A DNA stretch of 64,000 bases from Oscillospiraceae bacterium (GTDB taxonomy: Bacteria; Bacillota; Clostridia; Oscillospirales; Ruminococcaceae). The stretch's first letter is position 1. Each line of letters opens with the position of its first letter. The stretch lies in assembly GCA_017847885.1 (NCBI GenBank), contig JAGAUA010000003.1, positions 1 through 64,000 of the forward strand, in the 5' to 3' direction. Below the pieces are notes generated by a model. It saw only the letters and a program-made list of their open reading frames with translations. It was not told the DNA's origin and ran no database searches. Position numbers and translations under genes: made by a program. Shown piece after piece: positions 53,244 to 62,225 of the stretch.

Positions 53244-54437
53244 TTACTTGATAATGCTGAGGAGTACGCCTGCTGCAACAGCCGAGCCGATAACGCCTGC
53301 AACGTTCGGACCCATAGCGTGCATGAGCAAGAAGTTTGAGGGGTTTTCCTGAGCGCCGACCTTCTGGGAAACACGTGCAGCCATAGGAACTGCGGATACG
53401 CCTGCCGAGCCGATGAGGGGGTTGACCTTACCCTTTGTTACGACATACATAAGCTTGCCGAAGAGTACGCCGCAGGCAGTACCGATAGCAAATGCGATAA
53501 CGCCGAGAATGATGACCTTTGCAAAGGAAAGGTTGAGAATTTTGTCAGCCTGTGTTGTTGCACCCACGGATACGCCGAGGAAAATCGTAACGATATTCAT
53601 AAGCGCATTCTGAGCCGTGTCAACAAGACGGTTGCAGACACCGCTTTCCTTGAGAAGATTTCCCAGCATGAGCATACCAACAAGAGGAGCAGCAGAGGGA
53701 ACAAGCAGGGAAATTACAATTGTAACAGCAATGGGGAAGATGATTTTTTCGGTCTTGGAAACCGTTCTGAGCTGACCCATAACAACGGAACGCTCTTTCT
53801 TGGTCGTGAGCAGCTTCATAATAGGCGGCTGAATAATAGGAACGAGAGCCATGTATGTGTAAGCCGCAAGAGCGATAGTACCCGTATCTATCGTGTCTGT
53901 GGATTTAAGGAGCTTACTGGAAACGTAAATTGCGGTAGGACCGTCAGCGCCGCCGATGATAGCGATAGAGCCTGCTTCGGTAGCGGACATTCCGAGAACG
54001 GCAGCACCTATGAAGGTGAAGAAAATGCCTGCCTGTGCAGCAGCACCCAAAAGGAAGCTCTTGGGGTTTGCAATAAGAGGGGAGAAGTCGGTCATTGTAC
54101 CTATGCCGAGGAAGATAAGCGGCGGATAAACCTGAAGTTTAACTCCAAGATAAAGCAGGTCAAGCAGACCGCCGTTGGTAAGTACGTTCAGAACATCAAT
54201 ATGCCCCTCTTCGTTTATAACGAACAGGTCGGGGTTGTAAAGCCCCGAAAGAGGCAGGTTGGTAAGAAGCATACCGAAAGAAATTGGGAGAAGCAGAAGC
54301 GGCTCAAATTTTTTCGCAATAGCAAGATACATGAAAACAAAGGAAATCAGGATCATAATGATCTCTTTAATTCCGAGAGCTGCAAAGCCGCTTGTTTCCG
54401 CGAGACTTACTATCGCTTCTTTAAAAATCTCAAACAT
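53244..54437 (-). CDS. oadB: Na+-translocating decarboxylase beta subunit
   Basis: A 397-residue membrane protein with about eleven spans. IGIGTMTDFSPLIANP, IGGADGPTAIYVSSKL (ion-binding Asp) and NPLIGSAGVSAVPMAARVSQ are the hallmarks of the beta subunit of oxaloacetate, methylmalonyl-CoA or glutaconyl-CoA decarboxylases. It couples decarboxylation of biotin to Na+ export. The gamma/delta-like partner lies upstream, but no alpha subunit or biotin carrier is in the window, so the acid is unknown. ATG follows AAAGGAACT on minus. Confidence 0.92.
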   Translation of the reverse strand: MFEIFKEAIVSLAETSGFAALGIKEIIMILISFVFMYLAIAKKFEPLLLLPISFGMLLTNLPLSGLYNPDLFVINEEGHIDVLNVLTNGGLLDLLYLGVKLQVYPPLIFLGIGTMTDFSPLIANPKSFLLGAAAQAGIFFTFIGAAVLGMSATEAGSIAIIGGADGPTAIYVSSKLLKSTDTIDTGTIALAAYTYMALVPIIQPPIMKLLTTKKERSVVMGQLRTVSKTEKIIFPIAVTIVISLLVPSAAPLVGMLMLGNLLKESGVCNRLVDTAQNALMNIVTIFLGVSVGATTQADKILNLSFAKVIILGVIAFAIGTACGVLFGKLMYVVTKGKVNPLIGSAGVSAVPMAARVSQKVGAQENPSNFLLMHAMGPNVAGVIGSAVAAGVLLSIIK

Positions 54438-54475
54438 TTATTTAGTTCCTTTCTAAATTATTGCCGTAAAACAAA

Positions 54476-54856
54476 TCAAAATGGGCTTGTGGTATCTCTT
54501 AAGCCTGCCATAGCCCATGCGCTTCTGGAAGCAGCACTTGGAGCAGCAGCCTTGATAGATTTTACCCTGTAAGCCTTGCCGTCGGCAGCGCCCATCATTG
54601 CAACAGCTGCGGAGATAACGGCGATAACCTCGTCATCGTCGGACGCGGACACAGGTGCAGGAACGGCAGCAGGAGCCTGTACAGCCTTTGGCGCGGGAGC
54701 AGCCGCAGCCGTGTTCTTTTTCTTTGCGTCAACAGCGGTGAAAATTTTACCGATAATGCTTATGAAAGCGATCAGCAGAACAAGTCCCAGGAAAACTACA
54801 ACAAGACCTGTAATTACTACTGCAAATACATAAGGCATTTCCATTTGCATTTCCAT
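54476..54856 (-). CDS. Decarboxylase gamma-chain (OadG-like) protein
   Basis: A 126-residue protein with one span (FAVVITGLVVVFLGLVLLIAFISIIGKIF) near the N terminus, an Ala/Pro linker (AAAAPAPKAVQAPAAVPAP) and a charged end (DDDEVIAVISAAVAMMG), the usual OadG_2 layout. The C-terminal AWAMAGLRDTTSPF is typical. It holds the complex together. ATG 54856 follows AAGGAGACT. It lies 38 bases before oadB in one operon. Confidence 0.85.
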   Translation of the reverse strand: MEMQMEMPYVFAVVITGLVVVFLGLVLLIAFISIIGKIFTAVDAKKKNTAAAAPAPKAVQAPAAVPAPVSASDDDEVIAVISAAVAMMGAADGKAYRVKSIKAAAPSAASRSAWAMAGLRDTTSPF

Positions 54857-55086
54857 AAAAAGTCTCCTTATAATCAATATTTATGTTTTATTATACTATA
54901 TTTTATAAGATTTTGCAACATCTTTTTGGATAAAACAATATAAAATCATATGATTTTTTTATCGAGTATTGTAAGTAAGGCAAAATTCATGCTTAGTTAA
55001 TAAAATATAAATAACTTTTGACTTTTATTGACAAAATATTTGTTTTATATTTTTATCAGTATGTTATTTTGAAAGGTTGGAAATTT

Positions 55087-55908
55087 ATGTTTGAAGCTAC
55101 TTGGAACTTTTTTATCCGTATGTGGACGAATATACTTGAATTTATTCCCACATTGCTTTTGGCGATCGTAATTTACATTGTCGGCTGCTTTTTGAACAAG
55201 CTTGTACTTAATCTTTTTGCAAAAGGCGTTGAGCGCAGCAAGCTTGACAAAACCGTGAACAAATTCCTTGCTTCGGTAATTAAGATAACCATTACCGCCC
55301 TTGTTATAATTATTGTCCTTACAGTTCTCGGAATACCCATGACGTCAATTATTACCGTCCTCGGTACTGCCGGAGTCGCGATAGGTCTTGCTTTAAAGGA
55401 CAGCCTTTCAAACGTTGCAGGCGGTGTACTGCTTTTGATAGGCAAAGCAATCAAAGTGGGGGATTATGTTGACATCGGCTCTTATTCGGGCGTTGTTGAC
55501 GAGATATCCATTCTCTGCACCAAGATCATAACCCTTGACAATAAGGATGTTTATATCCCCAACGGCGTTGTTTCCACATCTACGCTTGTAAATTACAGCT
55601 CCGAGAACAACAGGCGCGTTGACATGGTTTTCGGCATCTCCTATGATAACGACCATCGGAAGGCTGTTGCGGCAATACGCGATGTAATTGACAATCACCC
55701 CTTGATAATGAAAACTCCCGAGCCGTTTGTGCGTCTCAGCGCACTTTCTTCAAGCTCCCTTGATATTACGGTAAGAGTCTGGACCACCAATGCCGACTAC
55801 TGGACGGTATATTTTGATTTGCTCGAACAGGTCAAGGATAAGTTTGACGAGGAAAATATCGTTATTCCGTATAATCAGCTCGACGTTCACGTAAGTGAAA
55901 AGAAGTAA
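55087..55908 (+). CDS. mscS: Small-conductance mechanosensitive channel (MscS family)
   Basis: A 273-residue membrane channel. Three spans, the pore helix with TSIITVLGTAGVAIGLALKDSLSNVAGGVLLLIGKAIKVGDYVDIG and the beta domain (LDNKDVYIPNG) are all clear, and length fits E. coli MscS (286). It opens on hypo-osmotic shock. ATG 55087 follows GAAAGGTTGG; the frame upstream lacks a site. A TTGACA at 55028 has only a poor -10. Confidence 0.93.
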   Translation: MFEATWNFFIRMWTNILEFIPTLLLAIVIYIVGCFLNKLVLNLFAKGVERSKLDKTVNKFLASVIKITITALVIIIVLTVLGIPMTSIITVLGTAGVAIGLALKDSLSNVAGGVLLLIGKAIKVGDYVDIGSYSGVVDEISILCTKIITLDNKDVYIPNGVVSTSTLVNYSSENNRRVDMVFGISYDNDHRKAVAAIRDVIDNHPLIMKTPEPFVRLSALSSSSLDITVRVWTTNADYWTVYFDLLEQVKDKFDEENIVIPYNQLDVHVSEKK

Positions 55909-55927
55909 TTGAATTGCATTGAAAAAT

Positions 55928-55966
55928 AGGCTATGGTCGTTGCTTTGGCGATGGCCATAGCCTGTT
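55928..55966 (+). terminator. Terminator of mscS
   Basis: GGCTATGG and CCATAGCC pair around a loop rich in G and T, followed by TGTTTACG. Confidence 0.75.
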
Positions 55967-55975
55967 TACGTAAAA

Positions 55976-56006
55976 AAGGACGGCTTCCGTTATGGAAACC
56001 GTCCTT
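55976..56006 (-). terminator. Terminator of the rubrerythrin gene
   Basis: AAGGACGG and CCGTCCTT, extended by TTCC/GGAA, form a strong stem; on minus TTTTTTAC follows. Confidence 0.85.
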
Positions 56007-56035
56007 AACATTATACAGTCAAGCTTTTTGCAGCA

Positions 56036-56590
56036 TTAGCCGAAGTATCTCTTGAGGAGACCCTCAAATGCGCAGCCGTGACGAGCCTCGTCCTTAGCCA
56101 TCTCGTGAACAGTATCGTGGATAGCGTCGAGATTCATCTGCTTAGCCTTTGCAGCAAGCTTCATCTTACCCTCGCAAGCGCCGTTTTCAGCCATAACGCG
56201 AAGCTCAAGATTCTTCTTTGTGGAAGGTGTTACAACATCGCCGAGAAGCTCTGCAAACTTAGCAGCGTGTTCAGCTTCCTCGTAAGCAGCCTTTTCGTAG
56301 TACATACCGATCTCGGGGTAACCCTCGCGGTGAGCAACTCTTGCCATAGCAAGGTACATACCAACCTCTGTGCATTCGCCCATAAAGTTCTGGTTCAGAC
56401 CCTCGATGATCTCCTGGTCAGCGCCTTCCTTGCCTACGCCTACAATGTGCTGGCAAGCCCAGTTGAGCTTGTCCGCCTTAACTTCGTCAAACTTTGAAGC
56501 GGGAGCCTTACACTGGGGACACTTGAAATCAGCAGGAAGGGACTCAGCTTCGTAAACATAACCGCAGATAGAACATACAAACTTTTTCAT
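56036..56590 (-). CDS. Rubrerythrin with N-terminal rubredoxin domain
   Basis: A 184-residue protein. The rubredoxin domain comes first ([22 protein letters not shown]), then a ferritin-like di-iron domain with E-x-x-H sites in [29 protein letters not shown] and [10 protein letters not shown]. This reverse order is typical of clostridial H2O2-reducing rubrerythrins (revRbr). It protects the anaerobe from oxygen. ATG follows TTGGAGGTTATT on minus. Confidence 0.94.
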   Translation of the reverse strand: MKKFVCSICGYVYEAESLPADFKCPQCKAPASKFDEVKADKLNWACQHIVGVGKEGADQEIIEGLNQNFMGECTEVGMYLAMARVAHREGYPEIGMYYEKAAYEEAEHAAKFAELLGDVVTPSTKKNLELRVMAENGACEGKMKLAAKAKQMNLDAIHDTVHEMAKDEARHGCAFEGLLKRYFG

Positions 56591-56697
56591 AACAAAATAA
56601 CCTCCAATTCAAATTAGCTTATAAATCAGCCGATATAATTATACCACTAAAAAAAAATATAGTCAAGCAAGTTAAAATCTATTTTGACCTTGATTAA

Positions 56698-56726
56698 AGT
56701 ATACCATTTTAGTATAGGTATGTCAA
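56698..56726 (-). promoter_or_regulatory. Strong promoter of the rubrerythrin gene
   Basis: On minus, TTGACA and TATACT are 17 bases apart. TATACC..GGTATA repeats in the spacer could bind a regulator; no perfect PerR box was found. Confidence 0.75.
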
Positions 56727-56783
56727 TAGTCAAAATTCGATATAATATTGCCAATTTATAAAATAATATATAAAGTTGTAAGA

Positions 56784-59135
56784 TTATTCCTGCAATTGTG
56801 ACACTTTAAGGTAGAATTTGTTATCATCAGCCAGAACAATTGCGCTGTCACCCTTTTTGACCGTGCCGTCAAGAATGTTTTTGGAAAGCATACTTTCGAT
56901 TTCCGAAGTAATGGTCCGCCGAAGCTTGCGCGCACCGCTTTTGTCAAGGCTTTCCGCGGTAAGGGCGGATATTGCCTCATTGCTGAATTCTACGGATATC
57001 TCCAACGTCTCTGCACGCTTTTGAAGTCCCGACAGAAGCTTTCTTGCAATCTCGGACAGAGCGTCCTTTCCAAGCTTTTTGAATACTATGATATCGTCTA
57101 TTCTTCCGATAAGCTCGGGACGGAATTTGCCTCGTACCGCCTTTATCACATCGGCATTTACGTTGCCGCTGCCGTCGTCTGCTGAAAAACCAAGAGCGTT
57201 TTTCTCCGTGATAAGCTCCGCGCCGATATTGGAGGTCAGGATAATTACCGTGCTGCGGAAGCTTACGCGCCTTCCCGAGCTGTCGGTGAGGATACCGTCC
57301 TCAAAAATTTGCAGCAGAATGTTGTATATATCGCTGTGCGCCTTTTCAATCTCGTCAAAAAGAATAACGCTGTACGGCTTCTTCCGTACCTTTTCGGTAA
57401 GCTGACCGCCCTCCTCAAAGCCCACATAGCCCGGAGGTGCGCCGATAAGCTTGCTGACGCTGTGCTTTTCCATATATTCCGACATATCAAACCGTATTAG
57501 AGCGGTTTCCGTGCCGAAAAGACATTCCGCAAGAGCCTTTGAAAGCTCGGTTTTTCCTGCCCCCGACGGTCCCGTAAAAAGAAAACAGCCCATTGGTCTG
57601 TTGGGGTCTTTAAGTCCTGCACGGCTTCGGCGTATGGCGTCTGCGACTGCGTGCAGAGCTTCGTCCTGACCGATAACACGCTTTTTCAGCTCGGCTTCAA
57701 GTCCCAGAAGCCGCTTGCTTTCGTTGTCCGTAAGCCGCGCAAGGGGAATGCCCGTGGAAATGGAAACCACCTCCGCGATGTTTTCCGCCGTGATGACGAC
57801 AGGCTTTGCCTCGCTGTCGCTGTACCAGCTTGTGCTGCCTTTTTTTCTGCTGTTTATTCGGGTTTCCGTCTGTTTTTCCAGCATCCTTTTAAGGCTTTCC
57901 GCAAGCTCGCTCAATGTCTGGGGAGACTCCGCAGCCTTCATGCGCGCCCGTGAGGAAGCCTCGTCGATAAGGTCGATAGCCTTGTCGGGGAGAAACCTGT
58001 CGGGCTGATACCGCACCGAAAGCTTGACCGCAGCCGCGATTGCTTCATCGGTTATGGTAACGCGGTGAAACTCCTCATAGCAGCTTTTCAGCCCCGTGAT
58101 TATTTGCAAAGCCTCGGCTTCGTCGGGCTCTTTGATGAATACCTGCTGGAAACGCCTGTCAAGTGCGCTGTCCTTTTCGATAAATTTGCGGTACTCTTCA
58201 ACAGTGGTTGCGCCTATGATTTGCAGGTCACCTCTTGCAAGCTGGGGCTTCAGTATGTTTGCCGCGTCGATAGCTCCCTCCGCCGCACCTGCGCCCACAA
58301 TGGTGTGCAGCTCGTCTATAAAAAGGATTATATTTTTGTTTGCGATGACCTCGTCAATGCACTGCTTTATACGTTCCTCAAAATCGCCGCGGTACTTTGC
58401 TCCCGCAAGCATTGCCGTAAGATTAAGTGCAACTATCTGCTTTCCGCGTATCGCTTCGGGAACCTTTCCCTCGGCAATTACCGAAGCTATTCCCTCTGCA
58501 ATTGCGGTTTTTCCCACGCCTGCTTCACCCACAAGGCAGGGATTGTTTTTGGTGCGCCTTGAAAGTATCTGTATTACCCGTTCGATTTCCTTGTCGCGGC
58601 AGAAAACCGGGTCGAATTTCTTTTCCCGAGCTTCCTTTGTAAGGTCGGTGCCGTATTTCATAAGAGTGGGAGTTTTTGCAGGATACCCCTGAACACCCGA
58701 ATCAATTGCGCAGGCATTTGAAAGACGGCTGATATTTCCGCCTATCTCCTCGATTATCCGTACTGCCGTGCAGTTTCCGTCACGGAGAAGCGCAAGCAGG
58801 ATATGCTCCGTGCCTGCTATTTTGCTGCCTGTGCTTTCGGCAATGCTCAAAGCCTGTGATATTATCCGTTCGGCAGAGGGCGTTATCGCGCTGCGCTCAA
58901 CGGTGCAGGGGTCGCCTCTGCCGATGATAAGCATTATCCTGTCGAGAATGATGTCCTCCTTTATGCCGCAGACTCGGAGTATCCCCGATGCCGAACAGCT
59001 GGGCTCACTTGCAAGAGCAAGCAGGATATGCTCGCTTCCCATATAGGTGTGACCGAGCCTTCCTGCCTGAAGATACGCTTTTCCGATGACGATATTTGCT
59101 TTTTTAGTAAAGCTTTCGGGATTATACATAAGCAT
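56784..59135 (-). CDS. clpC: ClpC-type AAA+ unfoldase
   Basis: A 783-residue Hsp100 protein. Two Clp N repeats (about 1-145), AAA domain 1 with GEAGVGKT and FIDELHTIVGAG, a short middle domain (about 400-450), and AAA domain 2 with GPSGAGKTELSKALAE and FDEIEKAHSDIYN. The middle domain is short as in ClpC, and long coiled wings of ClpB are absent. It feeds substrates to ClpP. No ctsR-mcsAB genes are nearby. The ATG at 59135 follows GGAAAGGCAG. Confidence 0.9.
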   Translation of the reverse strand: MLMYNPESFTKKANIVIGKAYLQAGRLGHTYMGSEHILLALASEPSCSASGILRVCGIKEDIILDRIMLIIGRGDPCTVERSAITPSAERIISQALSIAESTGSKIAGTEHILLALLRDGNCTAVRIIEEIGGNISRLSNACAIDSGVQGYPAKTPTLMKYGTDLTKEAREKKFDPVFCRDKEIERVIQILSRRTKNNPCLVGEAGVGKTAIAEGIASVIAEGKVPEAIRGKQIVALNLTAMLAGAKYRGDFEERIKQCIDEVIANKNIILFIDELHTIVGAGAAEGAIDAANILKPQLARGDLQIIGATTVEEYRKFIEKDSALDRRFQQVFIKEPDEAEALQIITGLKSCYEEFHRVTITDEAIAAAVKLSVRYQPDRFLPDKAIDLIDEASSRARMKAAESPQTLSELAESLKRMLEKQTETRINSRKKGSTSWYSDSEAKPVVITAENIAEVVSISTGIPLARLTDNESKRLLGLEAELKKRVIGQDEALHAVADAIRRSRAGLKDPNRPMGCFLFTGPSGAGKTELSKALAECLFGTETALIRFDMSEYMEKHSVSKLIGAPPGYVGFEEGGQLTEKVRKKPYSVILFDEIEKAHSDIYNILLQIFEDGILTDSSGRRVSFRSTVIILTSNIGAELITEKNALGFSADDGSGNVNADVIKAVRGKFRPELIGRIDDIIVFKKLGKDALSEIARKLLSGLQKRAETLEISVEFSNEAISALTAESLDKSGARKLRRTITSEIESMLSKNILDGTVKKGDSAIVLADDNKFYLKVSQLQE

Positions 59136-59266
59136 TATCTGCCTTTCCTTTTATAGACCTGAATTTTTATTGTATACATATTATTACACGATATCAAAGA
59201 AATATTTGTCACATACTGGAAATGATAAAAATATTTTTAGAGGTTATCTTTTATCATTTTTTTGTC

Positions 59267-59293
59267 ACGCTTTTTATATACCGTCATAATATG
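59267..59293 (+). promoter_or_regulatory. Candidate sigma-K promoter of the Cys-rich small gene
   Basis: AC at 59267 and CATAATATG at 59285 are 16 bases apart, one base off the sigma-K pattern AC-N16/17-CATANNNTA. The transcript would start about 75 bases before the ATG. Confidence 0.35.
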
Positions 59294-59373
59294 AACTATG
59301 AAAAGCCTGACGGAACGATAAAACGAACCGCGGCTGTTCAGAATACATTATTTTTTAAAGGAGCGAATCATTC

Positions 59374-59520
59374 ATGTGTGGATTCAACTTTGGTAACGGT
59401 AACAGCTGTCTCTGGATCATCATCCTTCTTATCATTATCTGGTGCTGCTGCAACAACAATAACAACTCAAACTGCAACAACAACTGCGACTGCAGCTGCA
59501 ACTGCACACCTATCTGCTAA
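59374..59520 (+). CDS. 48-residue Cys/Asn-rich membrane protein
   Basis: A short gene with a strong AAAGGAG 8 bases before ATG. The product starts MCGFNFGNGNSCLW, then one hydrophobic helix (IIILLIIIW), then CCC, a run of Asn and a Cys-rich tail (NCNNNCDCSCNC) ending TPIC. It has 11 cysteines in 48 residues. Proteins of this style are annotated in Ruminococcus-like genomes as high-cysteine chorion-class proteins; the role is unknown. The sigma-K-like promoter and the neighbouring sigK gene suggest a spore coat or spore membrane role by disulfide cross-linking (inference). A longer open frame in another register overlaps but has no site. It is closed by a terminator. Confidence 0.8.
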   Translation: MCGFNFGNGNSCLWIIILLIIIWCCCNNNNNSNCNNNCDCSCNCTPIC

Positions 59521-59581
59521 GTAACAGCATTATCCGAATAAGGGGTGCCTTACGGAACGTCATTGAAATATGACAAAAGAG

Positions 59582-59616
59582 AGCCTACCTGCAAAAGCGG
59601 GTAGGCTTAATCTTTT
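59582..59616 (+). terminator. Terminator of the Cys-rich small gene
   Basis: AGCCTACC and GGGTAGGCT pair around 8 bases, followed by TAATCTTTT. Confidence 0.8.
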
Positions 59617-59755
59617 CCCCAAATAAAAGCACCCCGGCGCATATAAACGGCGGAGTGCAGCTGTTCATTGCCCGCACCTCCCAACATTTCACAGCCGATA
59701 CCACACAGTTTTTGTTATAATATTTGCGGTAAATCGGTTACTTTACTGCCTGTCA

Positions 59756-60484
59756 TCATTGCTTAGGAGGGTGAGCAGGTTTCGTACTGAAAACGGACGT
59801 GCGGTCATATTTCTTTTTTAAGGTCTGGAGCGCTTTTTTTTCTATCCTCGATACATAGGAACGGGAAATATTCAGCATCTTTGCAACCTCGCGCTGGGTC
59901 AGGGGCTTGCAGCCGTACAAACCGTAGCGGTGCTTTATAATGGTTATCTCGCGCTCGGTCAGACATTCGTCAATAAAGCGGTAAAGCTGCTCCGATTTCA
60001 TGCTAAGGTCAATTTTGTCGACAATGCCGTCGTCCTCGGCGATAATGTCTATCAGAGTAAGCTGGTTGCCCTCCTTGTCAACATCAATCGGCTCTTCAAA
60101 ATAAATATCGCCGGCAGACTTTTTCAAAGAGCGGAAATGCATTAAAATTTCATTTTCGATGCAGCGTGAGGCATACGTTGCGAAACGAGTATTTTTGGCG
60201 TAATTAAAGGTAGAGACCGCTTTGATAAGCCCGATAGTGCCTATGGAGATAAGGTCCTCCTGGTCTACGGAAACGGTGTAATATTTTTTTATAATGTGTG
60301 CCACAAGCCGAAGGTTATGCTCGATAAGCTTGTTCCTGGCAGCAGAGTCTCCCTCGTGCATTTTGCGGAAGCATTCCTCCTCCTCGGCAGCGGAAAGCGG
60401 CTTTGGAAAAGCGCCTCCCGATTCAAGATGAAGCGCAAAGAAAAGCAGATTTTCAAGCGCAAGATTTATCAGTTCGCTAAACAA
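59756..60484 (-). CDS. sigK: Late mother-cell sigma factor K
   Basis: A 242-residue sigma-70 factor. The N-terminal hydrophobic stretch (LINLALENLLFFALHLESGG) is the pro-sequence cut by SpoIVFB in known systems. It is followed by AFPKPLSAAEEEE, HNLRLVAHIIKKYY, EDLISIGTIGLIKAVSTFN, TRFATYASRCIENEILM and region 4 LTQREVAKMLNISRSYVSRIEKKAL. Start TTG 60484 was chosen because GGAGG lies 9 bases before it. The gene is whole: no skin element interrupts it. Its strand faces the Cys-rich small gene. Confidence 0.93.
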   Translation of the reverse strand: MFSELINLALENLLFFALHLESGGAFPKPLSAAEEEECFRKMHEGDSAARNKLIEHNLRLVAHIIKKYYTVSVDQEDLISIGTIGLIKAVSTFNYAKNTRFATYASRCIENEILMHFRSLKKSAGDIYFEEPIDVDKEGNQLTLIDIIAEDDGIVDKIDLSMKSEQLYRFIDECLTEREITIIKHRYGLYGCKPLTQREVAKMLNISRSYVSRIEKKALQTLKKKYDRTSVFSTKPAHPPKQ

Positions 60485-60647
60485 TTTAAGGCACCTCCGC
60501 AAAGCTTTTGATAAATCTTATGTTTTCGGGAGAATGTCCTATGCCATGAAATCTTTATGGAGTATGGGTTTGCCTGCAAAATAAAAACGTTTTATATGGG
60601 GCAAAAGGGGAGAAACAAAATTTTTTCGGAAAAATTCAGAAAAACTA

Positions 60648-60676
60648 TTGACATTTCATTTTTATTGTGATATAAT
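60648..60676 (+). promoter_or_regulatory. Consensus promoter of the tRNA cluster
   Basis: TTGACA and TATAAT are exactly 17 bases apart, 24 bases before the first tRNA. Confidence 0.9.
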
Positions 60677-60700
60677 TAACTTCGTCGTTGAGAGACAGAC

Positions 60701-60774
60701 GCGGGTGTAGTTCAATGGTAGAACTCCAGCCTTCCAAGCTGGTCGCGTGGGTTCGATTCCCATCACCCGCTCCA
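60701..60774 (+). tRNA. tRNA-Gly (TCC)
   Basis: Acceptor GCGGGTG/CACCCGC, anticodon stem CCAGC/GCTGG with loop CTTCCAA (anticodon TCC), T arm GGTTCGATTCC, discriminator T and encoded CCA. Confidence 0.95.
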
Positions 60775-60778
60775 ACAC

Positions 60779-60855
60779 GCGCCTTTAACTCAGCTGGATA
60801 GAGTAACTGCCTTCTAAGCAGTAAGCCACTGGTTCGAGTCCAGTAAGGCGCGCCA
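60779..60855 (+). tRNA. tRNA-Arg (TCT)
   Basis: Acceptor GCGCCTT/AAGGCGC, anticodon stem ACTGC/GCAGT with loop CTTCTAA (anticodon TCT), T arm GGTTCGAGTCC, discriminator G and encoded CCA. It follows tRNA-Gly by 4 bases. Confidence 0.95.
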
Positions 60856-60859
60856 ATAT

Positions 60860-60937
<78 letters not shown>

Positions 60938-60951
60938 TTTATAACAAGTAG

Positions 60952-60989
60952 ACAAGCTGTTTGATGTATTTCAAGCAGCTTGTTTTTTG
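60952..60989 (+). terminator. Terminator of the tRNA cluster
   Basis: ACAAGCTGTTTGA and TCAAGCAGCTTGT pair with one mismatch, followed by TTTTTT. Confidence 0.88.
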
Positions 60990-61090
60990 TATATCTCGGC
61001 TGTTATCAGTTTGCAAGCGTTTTGTAAAATAATTTGATTTCGTATATCATAAAGTGTAGGATTATAAATTCTTCTGCTTCTTTAAAAAGA

Positions 61091-61122
61091 AAAACGGCGC
61101 CAATAAAAATCAGCGCCGTTTG
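61091..61122 (-). terminator. Terminator of rpmB
   Basis: On minus, AAACGGCGC and GCGCCGTTT pair, followed by TTCTTTTT. Confidence 0.88.
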
Positions 61123-61141
61123 TTGTGTACATATACGGTAA

Positions 61142-61330
61142 TTATACAGCTCTTGTTACCTTGCCTGAACGGAGACATCTTGTGCATACATAAATATGCT
61201 TAGGAGTACCGTCAACAATAGCCTTTACACGCTTAACGTTGGGCTTCCAAGTTCTGTTGGAACGGTGATGTGAGTGGGAAACCTGTATACCGAAAGTAAC
61301 ACCCTTTCCGCAAATATCGCATTTTGCCAT
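61142..61330 (-). CDS. rpmB: 50S ribosomal protein L28
   Basis: A 62-residue ribosomal protein. MAKCDICGKGVTFGIQVSHSHHRSNRTWKPN is the L28 start and CTRCLRSGKVTRA its end; the two CxxC pairs bind zinc. ATG 61330 follows GGAGGTGTAACC. The gene is single with its own terminator, as usual in Firmicutes. Confidence 0.97.
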   Translation of the reverse strand: MAKCDICGKGVTFGIQVSHSHHRSNRTWKPNVKRVKAIVDGTPKHIYVCTRCLRSGKVTRAV

Positions 61331-61574
61331 GGGGTTACACCTCCTTTTCAATATCATTTATAAAGTCAACGCTACTATTTTATCACAAATTTTTCCCGAT
61401 TGCAAGTGTTTTTGAAAAAAAGTTTTGAAAAAACCAAGATTTTTTTAAATTGTACCAAAAATTAATATTGGATATTGTAATTTTATAAAAAATGTAGTAT
61501 AATAAAATTTAAGTGTAAAACTTTTTAAATACAGGAAGGGAGCTTCGCTTTACCAAAGCGTACATATAAAATTT
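61331..61574. other. A+T-rich gap with divergent promoters expected
   Basis: The 244 bases hold long A and T runs. TATTGG and TAGTATAATAA near 61465-61505 could be part of the promoter of the M50 gene; no clear -35 at 17 bases. No gene is seen. Confidence 0.4.
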
Positions 61575-62222
61575 ATGTCAGACAGGATTTGGAATATACT
61601 CATACACGGGCTTGTGCTGCTTACGGCTTTTCCTATTCATGAATGTGCCCACGCGCTTACAGCTCACTGGCTCGGGGACGATACTGCCAAAAATCAGGGA
61701 AGAATGACCCTTAATCCGCTGAAGCATCTGGATTTGTTCGGCACGATTTTCATGCTTGTGGGCGGTTTTGGCTGGGCAAAGGCAGTACCTATAAATCCCA
61801 ACAACTTCAAAAACCGTAAGGTCGGCATGGCGCTTTCATCGTTAGCAGGACCTGTTTCAAACCTGCTTCTTGCATATATTTCCATGATACTATATAAAGT
61901 GTTCGCTTACAGCGGAATAGGATTTCGTGAACTGGCAATTATTTTTTACTGCTCGGTTTTGCTGAATGTCGGTCTGGCAGTATTCAATCTTCTGCCTATC
62001 CCTCCGCTTGACGGTTCGCGTATTTTCAATCTTGTGCTTCCCGAAAAGCTGTATTTCAAAATCATGCGGTACGAAAACATAATTTTCGGAATTCTGTTCT
62101 TTATGATTTTCTTAGGTTTTCTGGACGCTCCGCTTGATTTTCTGCGTGAAAAAACTTTCAATATTATGAATGTAATTACCGGCTGGGTAGATATTCTGAT
62201 GATTTTTATTATGGGGTACTGA
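61575..62222 (+). CDS. Site-2 protease family (M50) membrane protease
   Basis: A 215-residue protein with about six spans. AFPIHECAHALTAHWLGD has the zinc motif HExxH, and NLLPIPPLDGSRIF the third ligand Asp. GRMTLNPLKHLDLFGTIFMLVGGFGWAKAVPIN is typical of the short YwhC-like group. It cuts proteins within the membrane; substrate unknown. The start has a weak site. It lies 3 bases before scpA, a link often seen in Clostridia. Confidence 0.92.
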   Translation: MSDRIWNILIHGLVLLTAFPIHECAHALTAHWLGDDTAKNQGRMTLNPLKHLDLFGTIFMLVGGFGWAKAVPINPNNFKNRKVGMALSSLAGPVSNLLLAYISMILYKVFAYSGIGFRELAIIFYCSVLLNVGLAVFNLLPIPPLDGSRIFNLVLPEKLYFKIMRYENIIFGILFFMIFLGFLDAPLDFLREKTFNIMNVITGWVDILMIFIMGY

Positions 62223-62225
62223 TAA

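Noticed and set aside
56600..56730. PerR box at the rubrerythrin promoter
   Set aside because: The repeats TATACC/GGTATA do not fit the PerR consensus closely enough.
59222..59524. 100-residue Thr/Ala-rich protein overlapping the Cys-rich gene
   Set aside because: Low-complexity translation in another frame, with no ribosome site; the 48-residue frame has AAAGGAG and a sensible hydrophobic/Cys pattern.
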